Assembly: GCA_017354895.1 (NCBI GenBank)
Contig: CP071499.1
Span: 620,001-684,000 of the forward strand
DNA from: Podospora comata
Taxonomy: Eukaryota > Ascomycota > Sordariomycetes > Sordariales > Podosporaceae
Reading direction: 5' to 3'
Length of the DNA: 64,000 bases
The notes beneath the pieces were generated by a model, which worked only from the letters and a program-made list of their open reading frames with translations, was not told where the DNA came from and ran no database searches. Position numbers and translations under genes: made by a program. Below, piece after piece: positions 1-10,722 of this stretch (position 1 is the stretch's first letter; the number at the start of each line of letters is the position of its first letter).

Positions 1-222
1 GTCCCAATCATCATCCTGCTTCCCATCCATCTCGTGCATAATAATGCTCATGAAAACTTCGACAGCCATAAAACTCCAGTCCTGAGACAGCAAACCGTAA
101 CACGTAAACGAGGAAAAGAATATGTGTGCCGAATGCACGGAGAGGCTCCGGGGAAGGCGATTCTATCAGGTGATAATTGCAAAAGTGTCCAGCGAGCAGC
201 ACACTGTGGTCGGTCGCTATGC

Positions 223-1572
223 TCACGCCTCGGAGCAACGCCCCAACCCCTTCAACAGCTCCCCAGCACGCACATCAACCCCCCCCGCTCCCTTATCCTC
301 CACCCCAAAAGCCAGAAACACCACATCGTCCAAGTAGGCGTGGTACTTGTTACCATGCTCCTTCCAGGCCATAGACGTGACATAAAACATGTCTGTCCTC
401 CTCCGTCCCTCGTCACGTCCCCGGCCGTGGATCCAAATCGGCTTCTTGGACATGGCGTACATCTCAAAGGGAGCCCGCTGGTGAAAGAGAACGACGTACG
501 GCTCGTACTCGCTATGCCAGCTGTAGTACGTCTTGTGCTGGATGATCGTCATGATGAACGTGTTGGAGTCGTCGGGCTTGCAGTTCTCGTCGGACCGCTG
601 GCAGAGCGTGACCTTGAGCGAGTTGGTGGCCTGATGGATGGACTCGAGCTCGGGTGCCAGCTTGGGCATGTAGCGCGCCATGCACTTCTTGTCGTAGCTC
701 GCGGCTTTGGGTGCAAGGTCCGATCCGACCACGGCTCCTTTGCCGTCGACGGCGCCGAAGGAACGCGAGGGGTACATGTCGTAGTGGATGTACATGTTGT
801 CGTCCTTGTCCCAGAACGCAAAAAAGTTCTTCTCGAGGATGCCGTACGGGGGTGGCCTCTGAAGCTCTGTTCCGTACTCAAAGTCATCCTCGACGAGTGG
901 CTCGGCAGGCCAGTCGACGAGAGTTCGGAAATCCTGAATCCATTGGCCAAAGCAGGTAAAGGCACTGTTGGACCCATAGATGGTGTATGGCTTCGTCGGC
1001 CCGTAAAAGGCGCGCGCATCGTGGGGGCCTTGGTTCAAGTTGAGCGGCGCGTACTTGCCAGTGCACTTGTCGCCTGTGGTCGGTTCAATAGGTAGCGGCT
1101 TTGGCTCGCCGACACACGTCAGGATGTCTCCCGAAAACTTGGCGTCGCAACCCGTCTCGAGGGCAATGAAGCCTTTTCCTTCGGCCTGGTGATCGGTCCA
1201 TTTCTGGCCCATGAGCATCCAGGTATCATTTTGTGTAGGGTGTGGGAGGATGTTGGGGTTGAAGACGGGGACATGGCCGAACTTGATCTCAAAGTACTTC
1301 TTGTCTGTCGTCGACGCCGAGAAGATCCTGTGCCAAGCGGCCGTCGGCGCGAGGGGATTCGGACGGTCGTAGCTACCGACGTCCGGTTTCTGTTTCTTGT
1401 CCTCCTCATTGTCAGTTGTGGCCGGGCCGGAGCCAAGAGGCCTGCCGAGAAACTCGCCGACTCGGCCTCGGAGGTAGTCGGGCTGCGTGTGCCATAATCC
1501 AACGGTAACGAAAAGCAGTGCGACCACGGGGCAGAGCAACAGCACCAGTCGCTTGAGATCCCTGACGATCAT
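223..1572 (-). CDS. Conserved fungal type II membrane protein, function unknown (possible beta-propeller glycan enzyme)
   Basis: Single open frame of 449 residues from the ATG at 1572. The N-terminus is a short basic stretch followed by a strong hydrophobic segment (about residues 8-26) and then a long luminal-type domain rich in Trp, Tyr and Asp, the layout of a Golgi/ER type II membrane protein. Repeated short motifs such as HPTQNDTWMLMGQKW and EKNFFAFWDKDDNMYIHYDMYP-like strands resemble the blades of five-bladed propeller enzymes (GH43/GH130/beta-mannosyltransferase type), but I cannot assign a family; that is inference. An in-frame ATG at 1695 would add 41 residues and a second hydrophobic segment; I prefer 1572 because it gives a normal single signal anchor. 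No intron is needed. Confidence 0.7.
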   Translation of the reverse strand: MIVRDLKRLVLLLCPVVALLFVTVGLWHTQPDYLRGRVGEFLGRPLGSGPATTDNEEDKKQKPDVGSYDRPNPLAPTAAWHRIFSASTTDKKYFEIKFGHVPVFNPNILPHPTQNDTWMLMGQKWTDHQAEGKGFIALETGCDAKFSGDILTCVGEPKPLPIEPTTGDKCTGKYAPLNLNQGPHDARAFYGPTKPYTIYGSNSAFTCFGQWIQDFRTLVDWPAEPLVEDDFEYGTELQRPPPYGILEKNFFAFWDKDDNMYIHYDMYPSRSFGAVDGKGAVVGSDLAPKAASYDKKCMARYMPKLAPELESIHQATNSLKVTLCQRSDENCKPDDSNTFIMTIIQHKTYYSWHSEYEPYVVLFHQRAPFEMYAMSKKPIWIHGRGRDEGRRRTDMFYVTSMAWKEHGNKYHAYLDDVVFLAFGVEDKGAGGVDVRAGELLKGLGRCSEA

Positions 1573-2614
1573 GATATATAAAAAAATACCAGCAAACGAG
1601 CGACGGGTAAAGACAGACAGAGATAAAATGCCGATAAAGATGAGGACGGCAAGCAAAAGGAGAGAACTTGGGGTCGACAGGGAAAAGGCGGCCAAAGTAC
1701 ATGAGGCACAGTCGGCCAGATAATATCACCCAGGTACCTCCCCCTTGCATCAATCCGAACCCACTTCTTTTCGCCCGCCTCCAAATCGCAATCAATAAAA
1801 AGAGAAAGCCGCGAGTGCTGAGTGCACGCATTCAGCCAGCCACCAAAGCAGCAAATGATTCAACGACGTTTGCAGCTTAACTATCAGCCGACAGACGTGT
1901 TCGCGCTGTCATCTGTCAAAGTGTTCTAGAACACATCCGCCGGGCTAGGACACCCCTTGTCGATGATGATAACGTGTAGTGGCGCATTCAGTTCGTAATC
2001 AAGAGACGCCCGTTCGCTGTTGCGCTCAACCGAGTTCCCCTCTCTCAGGCGTGAAGCTTTCTCCAATTTCATGGTGAAGCGAACGACATGTGAAGGGCAA
2101 ATCACTGCCCGTATTCGGTCCAGAGATCAGCTCCCGGCGCGAAACCGCTTGCGATGCTCCTGGAACTTCAGGTTTTTCTCATTTGGGCGGGAATGTGTGT
2201 CGCTGGTTTCGGTTGGTTGGCTCGAACACAAGTCCCGGGCGTGAGATCCCTGTCAGGTCCCGGGTGGGGTGCGCCGATTAAGCTTTTGTGCTCTGTTCAG
2301 GGGCCAGCCTCTCCGCGTTCTCTTCAGTCTCTCGACGCGCCACGCGCACCTTTTTGACGTCATGCTCTGGCAACAGCCCTGAGCTCACTTGGGCAAGAAG
2401 CATACCACTTGTAGTGCCTCAAAGATGAAAATATTCAGTGTCTCCTCTATGGATTGTATATGAACCTGCCGTGTATGTGTATGTCTTCCCCTCTCCATGG
2501 CCATCAATATGCTGTCAAAAGAAATATTACAATAATTCCTCATCCAAAAAAAACTTGCCATCCAAAGAGCAATACGGGTATCCAAGGCGTCGCCCAAGCG
2601 TGGTCCTCGGTTAT
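1573..2614. other. Intergenic region between two minus-strand genes
   Basis: Contains the presumed promoter of the membrane-protein gene (an AT-rich ATATATAAAAAAA stretch lies immediately upstream of its start) and the 3' flank of the acyltransferase gene. I see no convincing gene; the short open frames here have no recognisable features. Confidence 0.5.
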
Positions 2615-4087
2615 TTACTCCGGTAGCTTTGTTGGTTTGGTTGCCGTCGTAGTAGACTTGTACAGCCACTGCGGGAACCTGACGCTGGGTTCGTCAAACA
2701 TCCTCGTGACAATCTCGGCGAGCCATAATGTCAGCGGTAAGAGGATGATTTGTGGCACCAGAAAGCTCAGCTCCATCCCCATGGGTCCCGTCTTGGGAAG
2801 CTCCCAGATGTTGACCCACTGAGGAAGGTTCTTCACTCGGTGCTCCTCCCACCACCCAACTGCCGCGTAGAGCCGATCTCCCACTGTCCAGATCACCGGG
2901 CCGTGGACGAGATAGAAAGCAAACGATATCCTCCCCATGTGCTGACAGAACCGTGTCTCAAAGAAACGCTTGACCCATCCGATGTGTGGGATGGCAGCCA
3001 CCAGCATGACGGCTGCAAAGAAGAGGAAAAACCACTTGACGTCGTAGATGGACTGCGACTTGAGGAATGACAAGTAGTACCACCCCGGGTTCTTTCTCAA
3101 CTCCTTCACATCCGCGCTGTGAGCCGGGATGCCCCCAAGCCACATGGCGATGAAGAAGCAGTGGTACATGATGATCATCTTGTACGGTCGGAGTCGCTCA
3201 AAAAAGGCCGGGAGCTCGTTCTTGCTGGCGAGTTGTTCGACGTCGCTGATGAACATGCCCGCAACAAAAAGGGCACAGTACCACCCATCCACGATGAACA
3301 TGAAGTACCCCATCAGCCCGATTTGCAGCCACAGCCGCGCGTTTCGTGTGCACCTCGCAAAGGCAAGCGCCGCCGTGTACACGACGATGGACCCCTTCAT
3401 CTCGACAGGGATGGACCAGAGGTGGAAGTTGTAAGACAAGATCTCGGCTCTGGTGTGGAAGATGAAGGTGAAGTTTTTGACCTCGCAGTACCACCCCCAG
3501 ATCTCAGCGCCCAACGAGGACGCCCTCTTCAGAGGTAAAACCCAGATGTTGAAGACGTAGGTGAAAACCATGAAAATAAACGTTGTGGTGATTAATGGGA
3601 TGTAGAGCCGCAGCCATCGCCGAAACAACGCGGATCCCAAATTGTCAGCAAGCTTTGCCTGGTCGCCTGATTGGATCAAGCTCATGGGCTTCATCGAGAG
3701 GACATATCCCGAGATGACGAAGAAGGTAGCCACGGCAAAGTGGCCGCCGTGGAAAAGGATGCGGACGAAGGGCAAGGCTGCGAAGTAGCAGTAGCCATCG
3801 TAGCAAAACGCCGACTCGAAGAACAGCCTCTGATCGGGCACGTGAGCCCAGAGTTGGTGGTGGTGAATGTAAACGAGAAAAGCGGCAAAGCCCCTAAGGC
3901 CATCGAGATATGCCGTCGGTCGTAGTTTGTCTGATTGTCCATGTGTCCTCGGCCATGGGCTGAGAAGTCGCCATATCTTGTTGACCCGTAGGGAAGCCAG
4001 CATCGATATCACGGCCGAGAGTGGGCCTGATGAGGCGTACTGATGCTTCCCCTGTCTGGACTCCAGCTCAATCACGTCGCTGGGCAT
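2615..4087 (-). CDS. Acyltransferase 3 family integral membrane protein
   Basis: A 490-residue uninterrupted frame. After a hydrophilic N-terminus of about 55 residues comes the family signature YLDGLRGFAAFLVYIHHH (near residue 60), whose histidines fit the catalytic/substrate site of acyltransferase-3 (OafA/NodX-like) enzymes. Around ten hydrophobic segments follow (for example GHFAVATFFVISGYVLSM, PLITTTFIFMVFTYVF, WFFLFFAAVMLVAAIP, ISFAFYLVHGPVIWTV). These proteins move acyl groups onto sugars, lipids or other acceptors at a membrane; the substrate cannot be told from sequence. Length and topology are normal for fungal members. It lies tandem with the upstream minus-strand gene about 1 kb away, with no sign of shared transcription. 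Confidence 0.9.
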   Translation of the reverse strand: MPSDVIELESRQGKHQYASSGPLSAVISMLASLRVNKIWRLLSPWPRTHGQSDKLRPTAYLDGLRGFAAFLVYIHHHQLWAHVPDQRLFFESAFCYDGYCYFAALPFVRILFHGGHFAVATFFVISGYVLSMKPMSLIQSGDQAKLADNLGSALFRRWLRLYIPLITTTFIFMVFTYVFNIWVLPLKRASSLGAEIWGWYCEVKNFTFIFHTRAEILSYNFHLWSIPVEMKGSIVVYTAALAFARCTRNARLWLQIGLMGYFMFIVDGWYCALFVAGMFISDVEQLASKNELPAFFERLRPYKMIIMYHCFFIAMWLGGIPAHSADVKELRKNPGWYYLSFLKSQSIYDVKWFFLFFAAVMLVAAIPHIGWVKRFFETRFCQHMGRISFAFYLVHGPVIWTVGDRLYAAVGWWEEHRVKNLPQWVNIWELPKTGPMGMELSFLVPQIILLPLTLWLAEIVTRMFDEPSVRFPQWLYKSTTTATKPTKLPE

Positions 4088-5771
4088 CGTGGGCGACGGT
4101 GGTTGAGCGGGATCATGAAATGAGAGTTTCTCTCTGGGGAGTGGCTGGAACCCTCCTGAATGTCGTCGTTGTTGATGAGTTGCCGTTGCAAAAAGGTTGG
4201 AATTTGTGAAAAGGGGGCTTTATCGCTGCTGACGGTTTGTTGTGCCCAGAACACTCAATGCAACCCTGGCTTCAAGGGAGGTGATTGGATGTTTGCGTCC
4301 ACACCCAAGGTCTTGGAAGGATCAGATTCAGGGCCAGGTTTCTCCAGCTTTAATCGCCACGGCTGGCCTGATGCGACAACGGAATGCCGTGTCTCCAGAG
4401 GGAAGGGCCGCGTGAGGATGGATAAGACAACATCGCGACAGTTTAGTAAGAACCTTGACGCGTTGAAAACATCTGTTTGTGGAGGTCGAGATTGAGCTGT
4501 GGGGAGCCAAGACATCAAAAGCGAGCACGGCAAGGTGGGAGTTACATAATCAGTGAATACTTTCTCCCTAGACCGCATTCCTACATCGCACTTTACACCA
4601 GGCAATTGCATGAGAAGCATTCGCATTCCCTCCCCTCCTGTAATTTACGTCGCTGGAGATTATCGCTTTGAACTAACGGTTGAGCATTTTCACTTTTCGA
4701 TTCGTCCTCTGTCTCGACACCTGACAACAGACAACAGCAGAGGACCGGGGTAGGAGCGGAGCAGGCCGCCATCGCGGGGGGGCACTCCTTGCTTTCCCCA
4801 TACTCTTGGCAATGTTGCGCCGAGAAGAGCACGAGGTCTGATATCCACCTCGACATGATGTTATTCACTGATATCAGGCTGTCAAATAGCTGCGGGTTAT
4901 GATATCACCATGCTAATCGTTCTCTACACTACAGGAATGCCCTAGTTTGAGCTTTCATTGTGCCTGTTCGATATAGATGTGTTCGCTGCCTCCAAAAATA
5001 AGTGCGGAGGCATCTTCACATGCTGGCTGAAGGCCATCTCAAGTCCCGCGGCTCGATCCAAACTGGAACCAGCTCCGCACCCACCGTGCAGATGATGGCG
5101 CCTCCCCATCGATCTCAACTACTGGGGAAGCGGAGAAATCGAGGGGAAAAGGCAACCAAGACAAGCTCAACGGCAGCACCAGTGCAACCCTCACACATCA
5201 TCATCCTTGCCGGCCCACCTGCCACTTTCTGGTAGAGATCGCTGTGCGGTACCTTGTGCCTCCCAGCCTGGGAGGCTGAAGCATCGTCACTGGCCACGGC
5301 AGCATGGGAGATGGAGAGGGCCCTCACCATGGCGCCTCTCCGCACTGAGACAGTCCTTGAATTTCCACCACCCTTGCCAGTAGTTCCTGCGCCGGTCCTC
5401 TGAGCCAGGGTGTCGCTCTTATAAGCCAACCTCTAGGATTGGCCAGAGAGACGATTAGAGAGGGACTGCCTCCAGCAACTGGACCTGATCACATCCTGTT
5501 CCTTGGACAGACCCCGGCACTACGCCTTCTCTCCCCGCCGTGACATTCAGCCATGTGCGGGCAGCCTGCTGGAGCACGCCCCCCAGATTCTAGTACTCCT
5601 CGGCAAAGCTTGTGACCGACCTGGCAGCCCGCGCCCCTTTTGATATCCTCTTATTATTCGTCCGTCTCCCCTCTCCAAACCTGACCTCCATGCCTCGTCC
5701 GGTACCTGTCAAGTAGGCCAAGACGTTGCAAAGACCGTCTTGACAGCGCAAACCACACACCAGAGCCGTCC
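4088..5771. other. Intergenic region, divergent promoter of acyltransferase and GT32 genes
   Basis: About 1.7 kb separating two divergently transcribed genes. Short open frames occur on both strands but none has a signal peptide, a domain or splice context that I trust. No repeat or RNA gene seen. Confidence 0.5.
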
Positions 5772-7355
5772 ATGATGAAGTGGAGGCCAGCCAGGTTGAG
5801 CTCGCCGCTCTCACCACTCCTGCCAACAACCCCCTTGGCCTCTCCGACTCTGAGCGTTCCCTCCAAACTCCGAAACCGGATTCCCTCGCAGATGAGGAGG
5901 ACCTTCCCGGCCTACATCCTCATCGTCACCCTTCTCATCCTCCTCTTCAAAGCCGAAGTCTTTCCCTCCCAGCCAGCACCAGTCGGCTCCTCCTCCTCCG
6001 CCATCACGAGGAGAAGCCACCTTCAGAAACCCCTCGGGAGCAGCAGCTCCTCTCACCACCAGTCACCGCAGCAAACCGGCGACTTCCCCAAGAAGATCTG
6101 GCAAACCTGGAAGGTCGACCCGTACAACTTTGCCAAGCGGGACAAGAACACGGCCCGGACGTGGACGAGCAAGAACCCGGGGTACCGCTACGAGGTGCTC
6201 ACCGACCACAACGACCTCCTCTATGTCGAGTCCAAGTACGGGTCCGGGCCCGGCGGTCTCGACCGTCCAGACATTGTCGAGTTTTACAAGACGGTCACGG
6301 CGCAGATCATCAAGGCGGACTTGCTGAGGTATATGATTATGTATGCCGACGGGGGGATTTATGCGGATATTGATGTCGAGGCGCTGAAGCCGGCTGAACG
6401 GTTTATTCCCACGAGGTATAATGTCACCGATATCGACATGGTGATTGGGGTGGAGATTGACCAGCCCGAGTTCAAAAAGCATGAGATTCTGGGGGGGAAG
6501 TGCATGTCGTTTTGTCAGTGGACGTTTATGTGCAGGCCTGGGTTGCCGGTGATGCTGAAGCTGATTGAGAACATCATGAGCTGGTTGGAGGAGCTGGCTA
6601 AGCAGCAGAATGTGAGTAGTGTTGGGGAGGTGGAGTTGGCGTTTGATGAGGTGATTAGCGGGACGGGACCGTCGGCGTTCACGGGGGCGATTTTGGAGGA
6701 TATGAATTCCAAGAGGAAGGGGAAGGGCGGGCAGAAGATTACGTGGGACAATACTTTTCATAACTTGGACGAGTCGAAGCTGGTGGAGAGGGTGTTGGTG
6801 CTGGATGTGGAAAAGTTTGCGGCTGGTCAGGGGCATTCGAACAGTGGGAATCATGACGCGAGGGGGGCGCTGGTGAAGCATCATTATCATGCGAGCAACT
6901 GGCCGAGCAAGCACCCTAGGTTCAAGCACCCGGCGTATGGGGAGGTGGAGAGGTGTAATTGGGACGCCGAGTGTGTGAGGAAGTGGGATAAGGATGTCGC
7001 CCAGTGGGATGGCCTCTCGGAGAAGCAGAAGAAGAAGATTTTGGACCGGAAGCAGAAGGAGTATGAGCTGGAGATGGAGAGGTTGAAAAAGGAAAAGGAA
7101 CAGGCCGAGGCGCTAGAGAGGCTGGGACGGGCGGAGAGGGAGAGGAAGAAGCGTGAGGAGGAAGAGAGGCTCAGGAAGAAGGAGAGGATGGAGGAGGTTT
7201 ATCGGAAGGCGGTGGAGGAAGACAAGAAGAAGAAAAATCAACAGATCTTGCTGGAGGCTGCTGGGCTAGGACATAAGGAGTCGACGCCGCCTGGGCCTGG
7301 GTTTGTTGCTCCGGCTCCATTACCTGGACCTGGTGTGTTGCCGCCTGCATTATGA
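5772..7355 (+). CDS. GT32 alpha-1,6-mannosyltransferase-like protein (Och1/Hoc1 type) with C-terminal coiled coil
   Basis: Uninterrupted 527-residue protein. A single membrane anchor (FPAYILIVTLLILLF, about residues 45-60) marks a Golgi type II protein. The GT32 domain starts at PKKIWQTWK (about residue 105) and includes the GGIYADIDVEAL motif, whose D-x-D binds the metal and GDP-mannose. Family members extend N-glycan outer chains with alpha-1,6-mannose in the Golgi. Residues from about 415 to 500 form a very charged Lys/Glu/Arg-rich helix, followed by a Pro/Gly-rich end; such a tail is not part of the normal GT32 fold. ATGs at 5772 and 5775 are adjacent, and a third in-frame ATG at 5892 would still keep the anchor, so the exact start is open. 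Confidence 0.88.
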   Translation: MMKWRPARLSSPLSPLLPTTPLASPTLSVPSKLRNRIPSQMRRTFPAYILIVTLLILLFKAEVFPSQPAPVGSSSSAITRRSHLQKPLGSSSSSHHQSPQQTGDFPKKIWQTWKVDPYNFAKRDKNTARTWTSKNPGYRYEVLTDHNDLLYVESKYGSGPGGLDRPDIVEFYKTVTAQIIKADLLRYMIMYADGGIYADIDVEALKPAERFIPTRYNVTDIDMVIGVEIDQPEFKKHEILGGKCMSFCQWTFMCRPGLPVMLKLIENIMSWLEELAKQQNVSSVGEVELAFDEVISGTGPSAFTGAILEDMNSKRKGKGGQKITWDNTFHNLDESKLVERVLVLDVEKFAAGQGHSNSGNHDARGALVKHHYHASNWPSKHPRFKHPAYGEVERCNWDAECVRKWDKDVAQWDGLSEKQKKKILDRKQKEYELEMERLKKEKEQAEALERLGRAERERKKREEEERLRKKERMEEVYRKAVEEDKKKKNQQILLEAAGLGHKESTPPGPGFVAPAPLPGPGVLPPAL

Positions 7356-7805
7356 TGAAGGGATGGCGAGGGGTGTTGGGATATTGAGCGAGTTAGACTT
7401 GATTTTATGGCAGCAAACAATAATGTATTAAGATGATTCCCAATGGCATTTGTGTGACTGTGGGTGATGATGTCTGCTCCAATCAGGGTGTCCATCTTCA
7501 CACTCTGTTTGACGGGTAACTGCAGGCCAATGAGGGACAGGGGCTGGTTGCCCCTCTTTTGGTAAGCTTGCACCGGGACATTCCTTGCGACGAGGTGCAC
7601 GGATCTGCCTGAATCAGGCACCAAGCCGCCCGGCGCCGAGAGTGGAGCGGCGCCACCCCAACCTTAATTATTTCCCCCCCAGATTCCAGCCATCAATTCC
7701 CCCACACCCAACACCAGACACGACACATTCCACGTCCACCTTCAAACGGCTGGCTGTGTGGTAACAGAGACACACAGACATCATCGTCCGATACAACCCT
7801 ACAAC
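7356..7805. other. Intergenic region
   Basis: 3' flank of the GT32 gene and promoter of the CCCH-protein gene on the same strand. A pyrimidine-rich C/CT stretch (about 7650-7740) precedes the next start codon. No gene seen. Confidence 0.5.
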
Positions 7806-9402
7806 ATGAACAGCCGCAACGTCTATCACACCTATGATCCGGCGGTCGACGGGGATGAGACAGATGGCTTTGTTACTGCCTACCGAGAGTGGGAACAGTC
7901 CGCTCATCGCCATAACGCTATAAGCCAGGACTTCGGCAAACAGTTCCAGACCCTGTGGCAAAAGTGCCACGAGCTCGAAACAGAATGCCTGGAGCAAAAG
8001 AAAACAGTCAAGCTCTGGCAGCAGGAGGGTCGGAAGATGGAGCGTGAACTCAACTATTACAAGTCTGCTGCTGTAAGGATGGAACCTCGCCCTCCGCCCC
8101 TCATCCACAGGCTGACCCCAGGGACCCCTAGGAAAATGCTGGCTTTGCCTTTGTTATTATTGATGGTGACGGCGCCGTCTTTGACGAAGAGTTAATTGCC
8201 CTTGGCGAGGAAGGCGGTAAAAAGGCTGCCCATGAGCTACACAAGCACCTTAGGGAATATATGCAAGAGGAATGCGAACTGCACAACCTTGACAATATAT
8301 TTGTTCACGTCGTCCTTAACGCCCAAGGCCTTTCCAGCGCTCTCGTTCAGTCAGGCACCCTGCCAACCAGCGACTACGCCGCCGTGACCAAGTTTGGCCG
8401 TGGCTTCTGTCGCGCCCAGCCCCTCTTCTCCTTCACTGATGTTGGCGGTGGCAAGGAGCAGGCCGACCACAAAGTTCGCAAGCTATTCGAAATTATGGAG
8501 AAGAACATCCAATGCAAGTTCCTTGCTCTGGCCGGCTGCCACGATAACGGATACGCTACCTTCTTGGAGTCCTACCGCAATAGTCCCAAGATTCGCCTTC
8601 TCGAGACCACCCCGGCCGCGGCTGACTTTCGGAACTGTCACTTTGATCGTTTCTCTATTCCAACTGTCTTCCGCTCCGAAGCTGTCCCCAGCAAGCCCGG
8701 CTCATCCAGGCCTGTCACCAACAAGCTGGCTACCGTCACCACCCAGGCTATGATGAATTCTCCCACTCCTAAGCCTCCTTCTCCCGCCTTGACGACCGCC
8801 TTCAGGACCAAGCCTGCCGAGGCCACCAACAATGGAGGCAACAGTTATGCGGCTATTGGCAAGGCGGCTCCTAGTCAGACGTTCAGCATTGTGCCCAGCA
8901 AGAAGAAAAATACTCAACAGGCTTTTATACTGTTTAATAGGGACGACGAGCGTGTCGATGCCCCTCTTCCAAAGGCCGACCCCCTGGTCGTTAAGAGAAT
9001 GGAGGAGCAAGCCAAGGCAATCGGGGCCAACTTTTGTAACAGATACCACCTCTCGCCGAATGGCACGGGTTGTAAAGCTGGCGACAACTGCAGTTACTAC
9101 CACTCCGAGACCAAGCTCAGCAAGCAGGAGATATTGGCCCTGAAGCACAAGACCAGGAAGATTGTCTGTAATAACGGTAGCATCTGCGACGACTTTTCTT
9201 GCAACCTAGGGCACCATTGCCAAAGCCCGGTCGGTTGTTACTTTGGCTCCGAGTGCCGATTCTCCAAATTCCACGGCATGGATATTGTGAGTCTTTTGGT
9301 GTCTTTAGGTGCTATTTTTGTCGTGGCATTTTTGCTAACAGCATGCAGACTCCGACCCTTAAGGTCTATGAGGACGGCACAAGAGAGGTCATCTCTAACT
9401 AA
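7806..9402 (+). CDS. Tandem CCCH zinc-finger protein with NYN-like domain (three exons)
   Basis: Model: 7806-8072, 8132-9286, 9349-9402; 491 residues. Intron 1 is 59 nt (GTAAGG, branch GCTGAC, CTAG) and intron 2 is 62 nt (GTGAGT, branch GCTAAC, GCAG); both are phase 0. Residues about 30-88 form a coiled coil (WEQSAHRHNAIS...). Exon 2 opens with AGFAFVIIDGDGAVFDEEL, a strand with acidic residues like that of the NYN/PIN-type nuclease fold, which in this fungal family precedes zinc fingers. Cys/His clusters follow: FCNRYHLSPNGTGCKAGDNCSYYH and a second set near the C-terminus (CDDFSCNLGHHC...CYFGSECRFSKFH). RNA binding or cleavage is inferred. No family member with a known role is recognised. 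The C-terminus is set by the last 54-nt exon. Confidence 0.85.
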
Positions 9403-9774
9403 CCGCACCAGCCCCGCGGACCGGGCCTTGTTGGATTATAGTATTATTTATAAAGTATGACCGGATTCATGCTTGCTCTTGATGCGAGCTCGCTGTCTAT
9501 ACGCGTTGGGAACTCAGGCGGTGGAGGCCCGATGCAGAGTTTGCAACAACTCAAAAGAATAATGCGTTGATACAACATCAAAGCGGCCTGATTCATGTTG
9601 GATTTCACAGCGGGATGTATGGTCAGCGCACTCAGTCTTTACTTTATGTAGACCCATCAACTGGATGATTTCTACTGAAAGGGACACCGTCTCGTGCCGT
9701 CACTTGTGAGATACCTTGTGGATTGAGAAACAGTCCAATTGTCAACCAGGTCCGCGCTCCTTCGCTTCGTCCCT
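9403..9774. other. Intergenic region between convergent genes
   Basis: Shared 3' flank of the CCCH-protein gene (+) and the acidic orphan gene (-). Nothing gene-like seen. Confidence 0.5.
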
Positions 9775-10722
9775 CTAGCTCCCTCTCCTCCTTTTCTGAC
9801 CTCTCCCAGACTTGTCCCTTCCCCTTCTTGGCCGCTTTGCCGACGTAGATCCGCCACCTGGCGAGTCCCCCGCACCGTCGACCTGGGTCAGTTCGAGACT
9901 GATGTCTTCTTCCTCCTCCGCTTCCCCAGCATCTGTCCCTCCACCGACATTGCCGCCCGGTTCCGCGTCGTTCTCCACACCACCGCCAACCACAGAAACG
10001 CCCGGCTCGGCACCAACATCATCATCACTGTTATCATCATCGTCGTCCGATCGAAAGCCGTAGTGATCATCAGAGTCGTCATTGATGGTCACGTTGAAGG
10101 AGGGATCCTCAAGGTCATCCTCATCCTCTGTGTCGATGTGGTTTGCAGGATCGTTCAGCAGCCTCTCCGTATTTCTGTCCTTTGCGTTTCCCAAGTACTT
10201 CCCCAAGATTATCTGAAAGGCCATCCTTGCGTTGCCCGGCGCCTCCACCCTCTTCTCATTCAGCACGTGGTTGAAGAGCGTCGCGCAGGCCCAGAACCGG
10301 CCGACGTGTATGCCCGGGTTGTCCTGCCAGTCCCCTCTGGTGTTCCTCCCGATTATCTTGCTCACGTCGGGGTTGTTTTTATGTTTTGACAAGCCCCTTA
10401 CGAGCAATCCGGCCATGTAGCCCAGGCGCCTGCCGAGGACGGGGTGTTTGACGTATTCTTTTGCGGCTTTGACGTTTGGGAGGTTGAAGATTTGGCCCTT
10501 GCCTGTGTTGCCCCATTTGGTGCCCTTTAGGCAGGGGAGCATGCAGTAGTGCCAGTGGTGCCGAGGGCTGGTTCTTTGCCTTTTTTTGATGTCGGTGTAG
10601 CAGGTTTGCTCGTGGGTTTTTCCTTGGATGGAGTCCTTGTCGGCGAGGTTTTGGCATCTGACGAAGTGGTCGAACTCATCATCGACGGGGTCGTCGGGGG
10701 GGCCGGTTGGATCTGCGGACAT
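9775..10722 (-). CDS. Orphan acidic protein, function unknown
   Basis: A 315-residue frame beginning at the ATG at 10722 (MSADPTGPPDDPVDD); the frame stays open 40 codons upstream, but the sequence there is low in coding character. Residues 1-190 look globular, with Cys/His/Trp content (HHWHYCMLPCLKGTKW, GRFWACATLFNHVLNEKR). Residues about 195-290 are dominated by Asp/Glu with Gly stretches, and the last 25 residues are basic (KRPRRGRDKSGRGQKRRRG), a likely nuclear-localisation tail. The acidic-plus-basic layout suggests a chromatin or nucleic-acid partner, but that is inference only. I recognise no domain. Confidence 0.65.
   Translation of the reverse strand: MSADPTGPPDDPVDDEFDHFVRCQNLADKDSIQGKTHEQTCYTDIKKRQRTSPRHHWHYCMLPCLKGTKWGNTGKGQIFNLPNVKAAKEYVKHPVLGRRLGYMAGLLVRGLSKHKNNPDVSKIIGRNTRGDWQDNPGIHVGRFWACATLFNHVLNEKRVEAPGNARMAFQIILGKYLGNAKDRNTERLLNDPANHIDTEDEDDLEDPSFNVTINDDSDDHYGFRSDDDDDNSDDDVGAEPGVSVVGGGVENDAEPGGNVGGGTDAGEAEEEEDISLELTQVDGAGDSPGGGSTSAKRPRRGRDKSGRGQKRRRGS

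Noticed and set aside
34-1095. 353-codon plus-strand frame at the left edge
   Set aside because: Antisense to the membrane-protein gene; composition is artefactual and no features are present.
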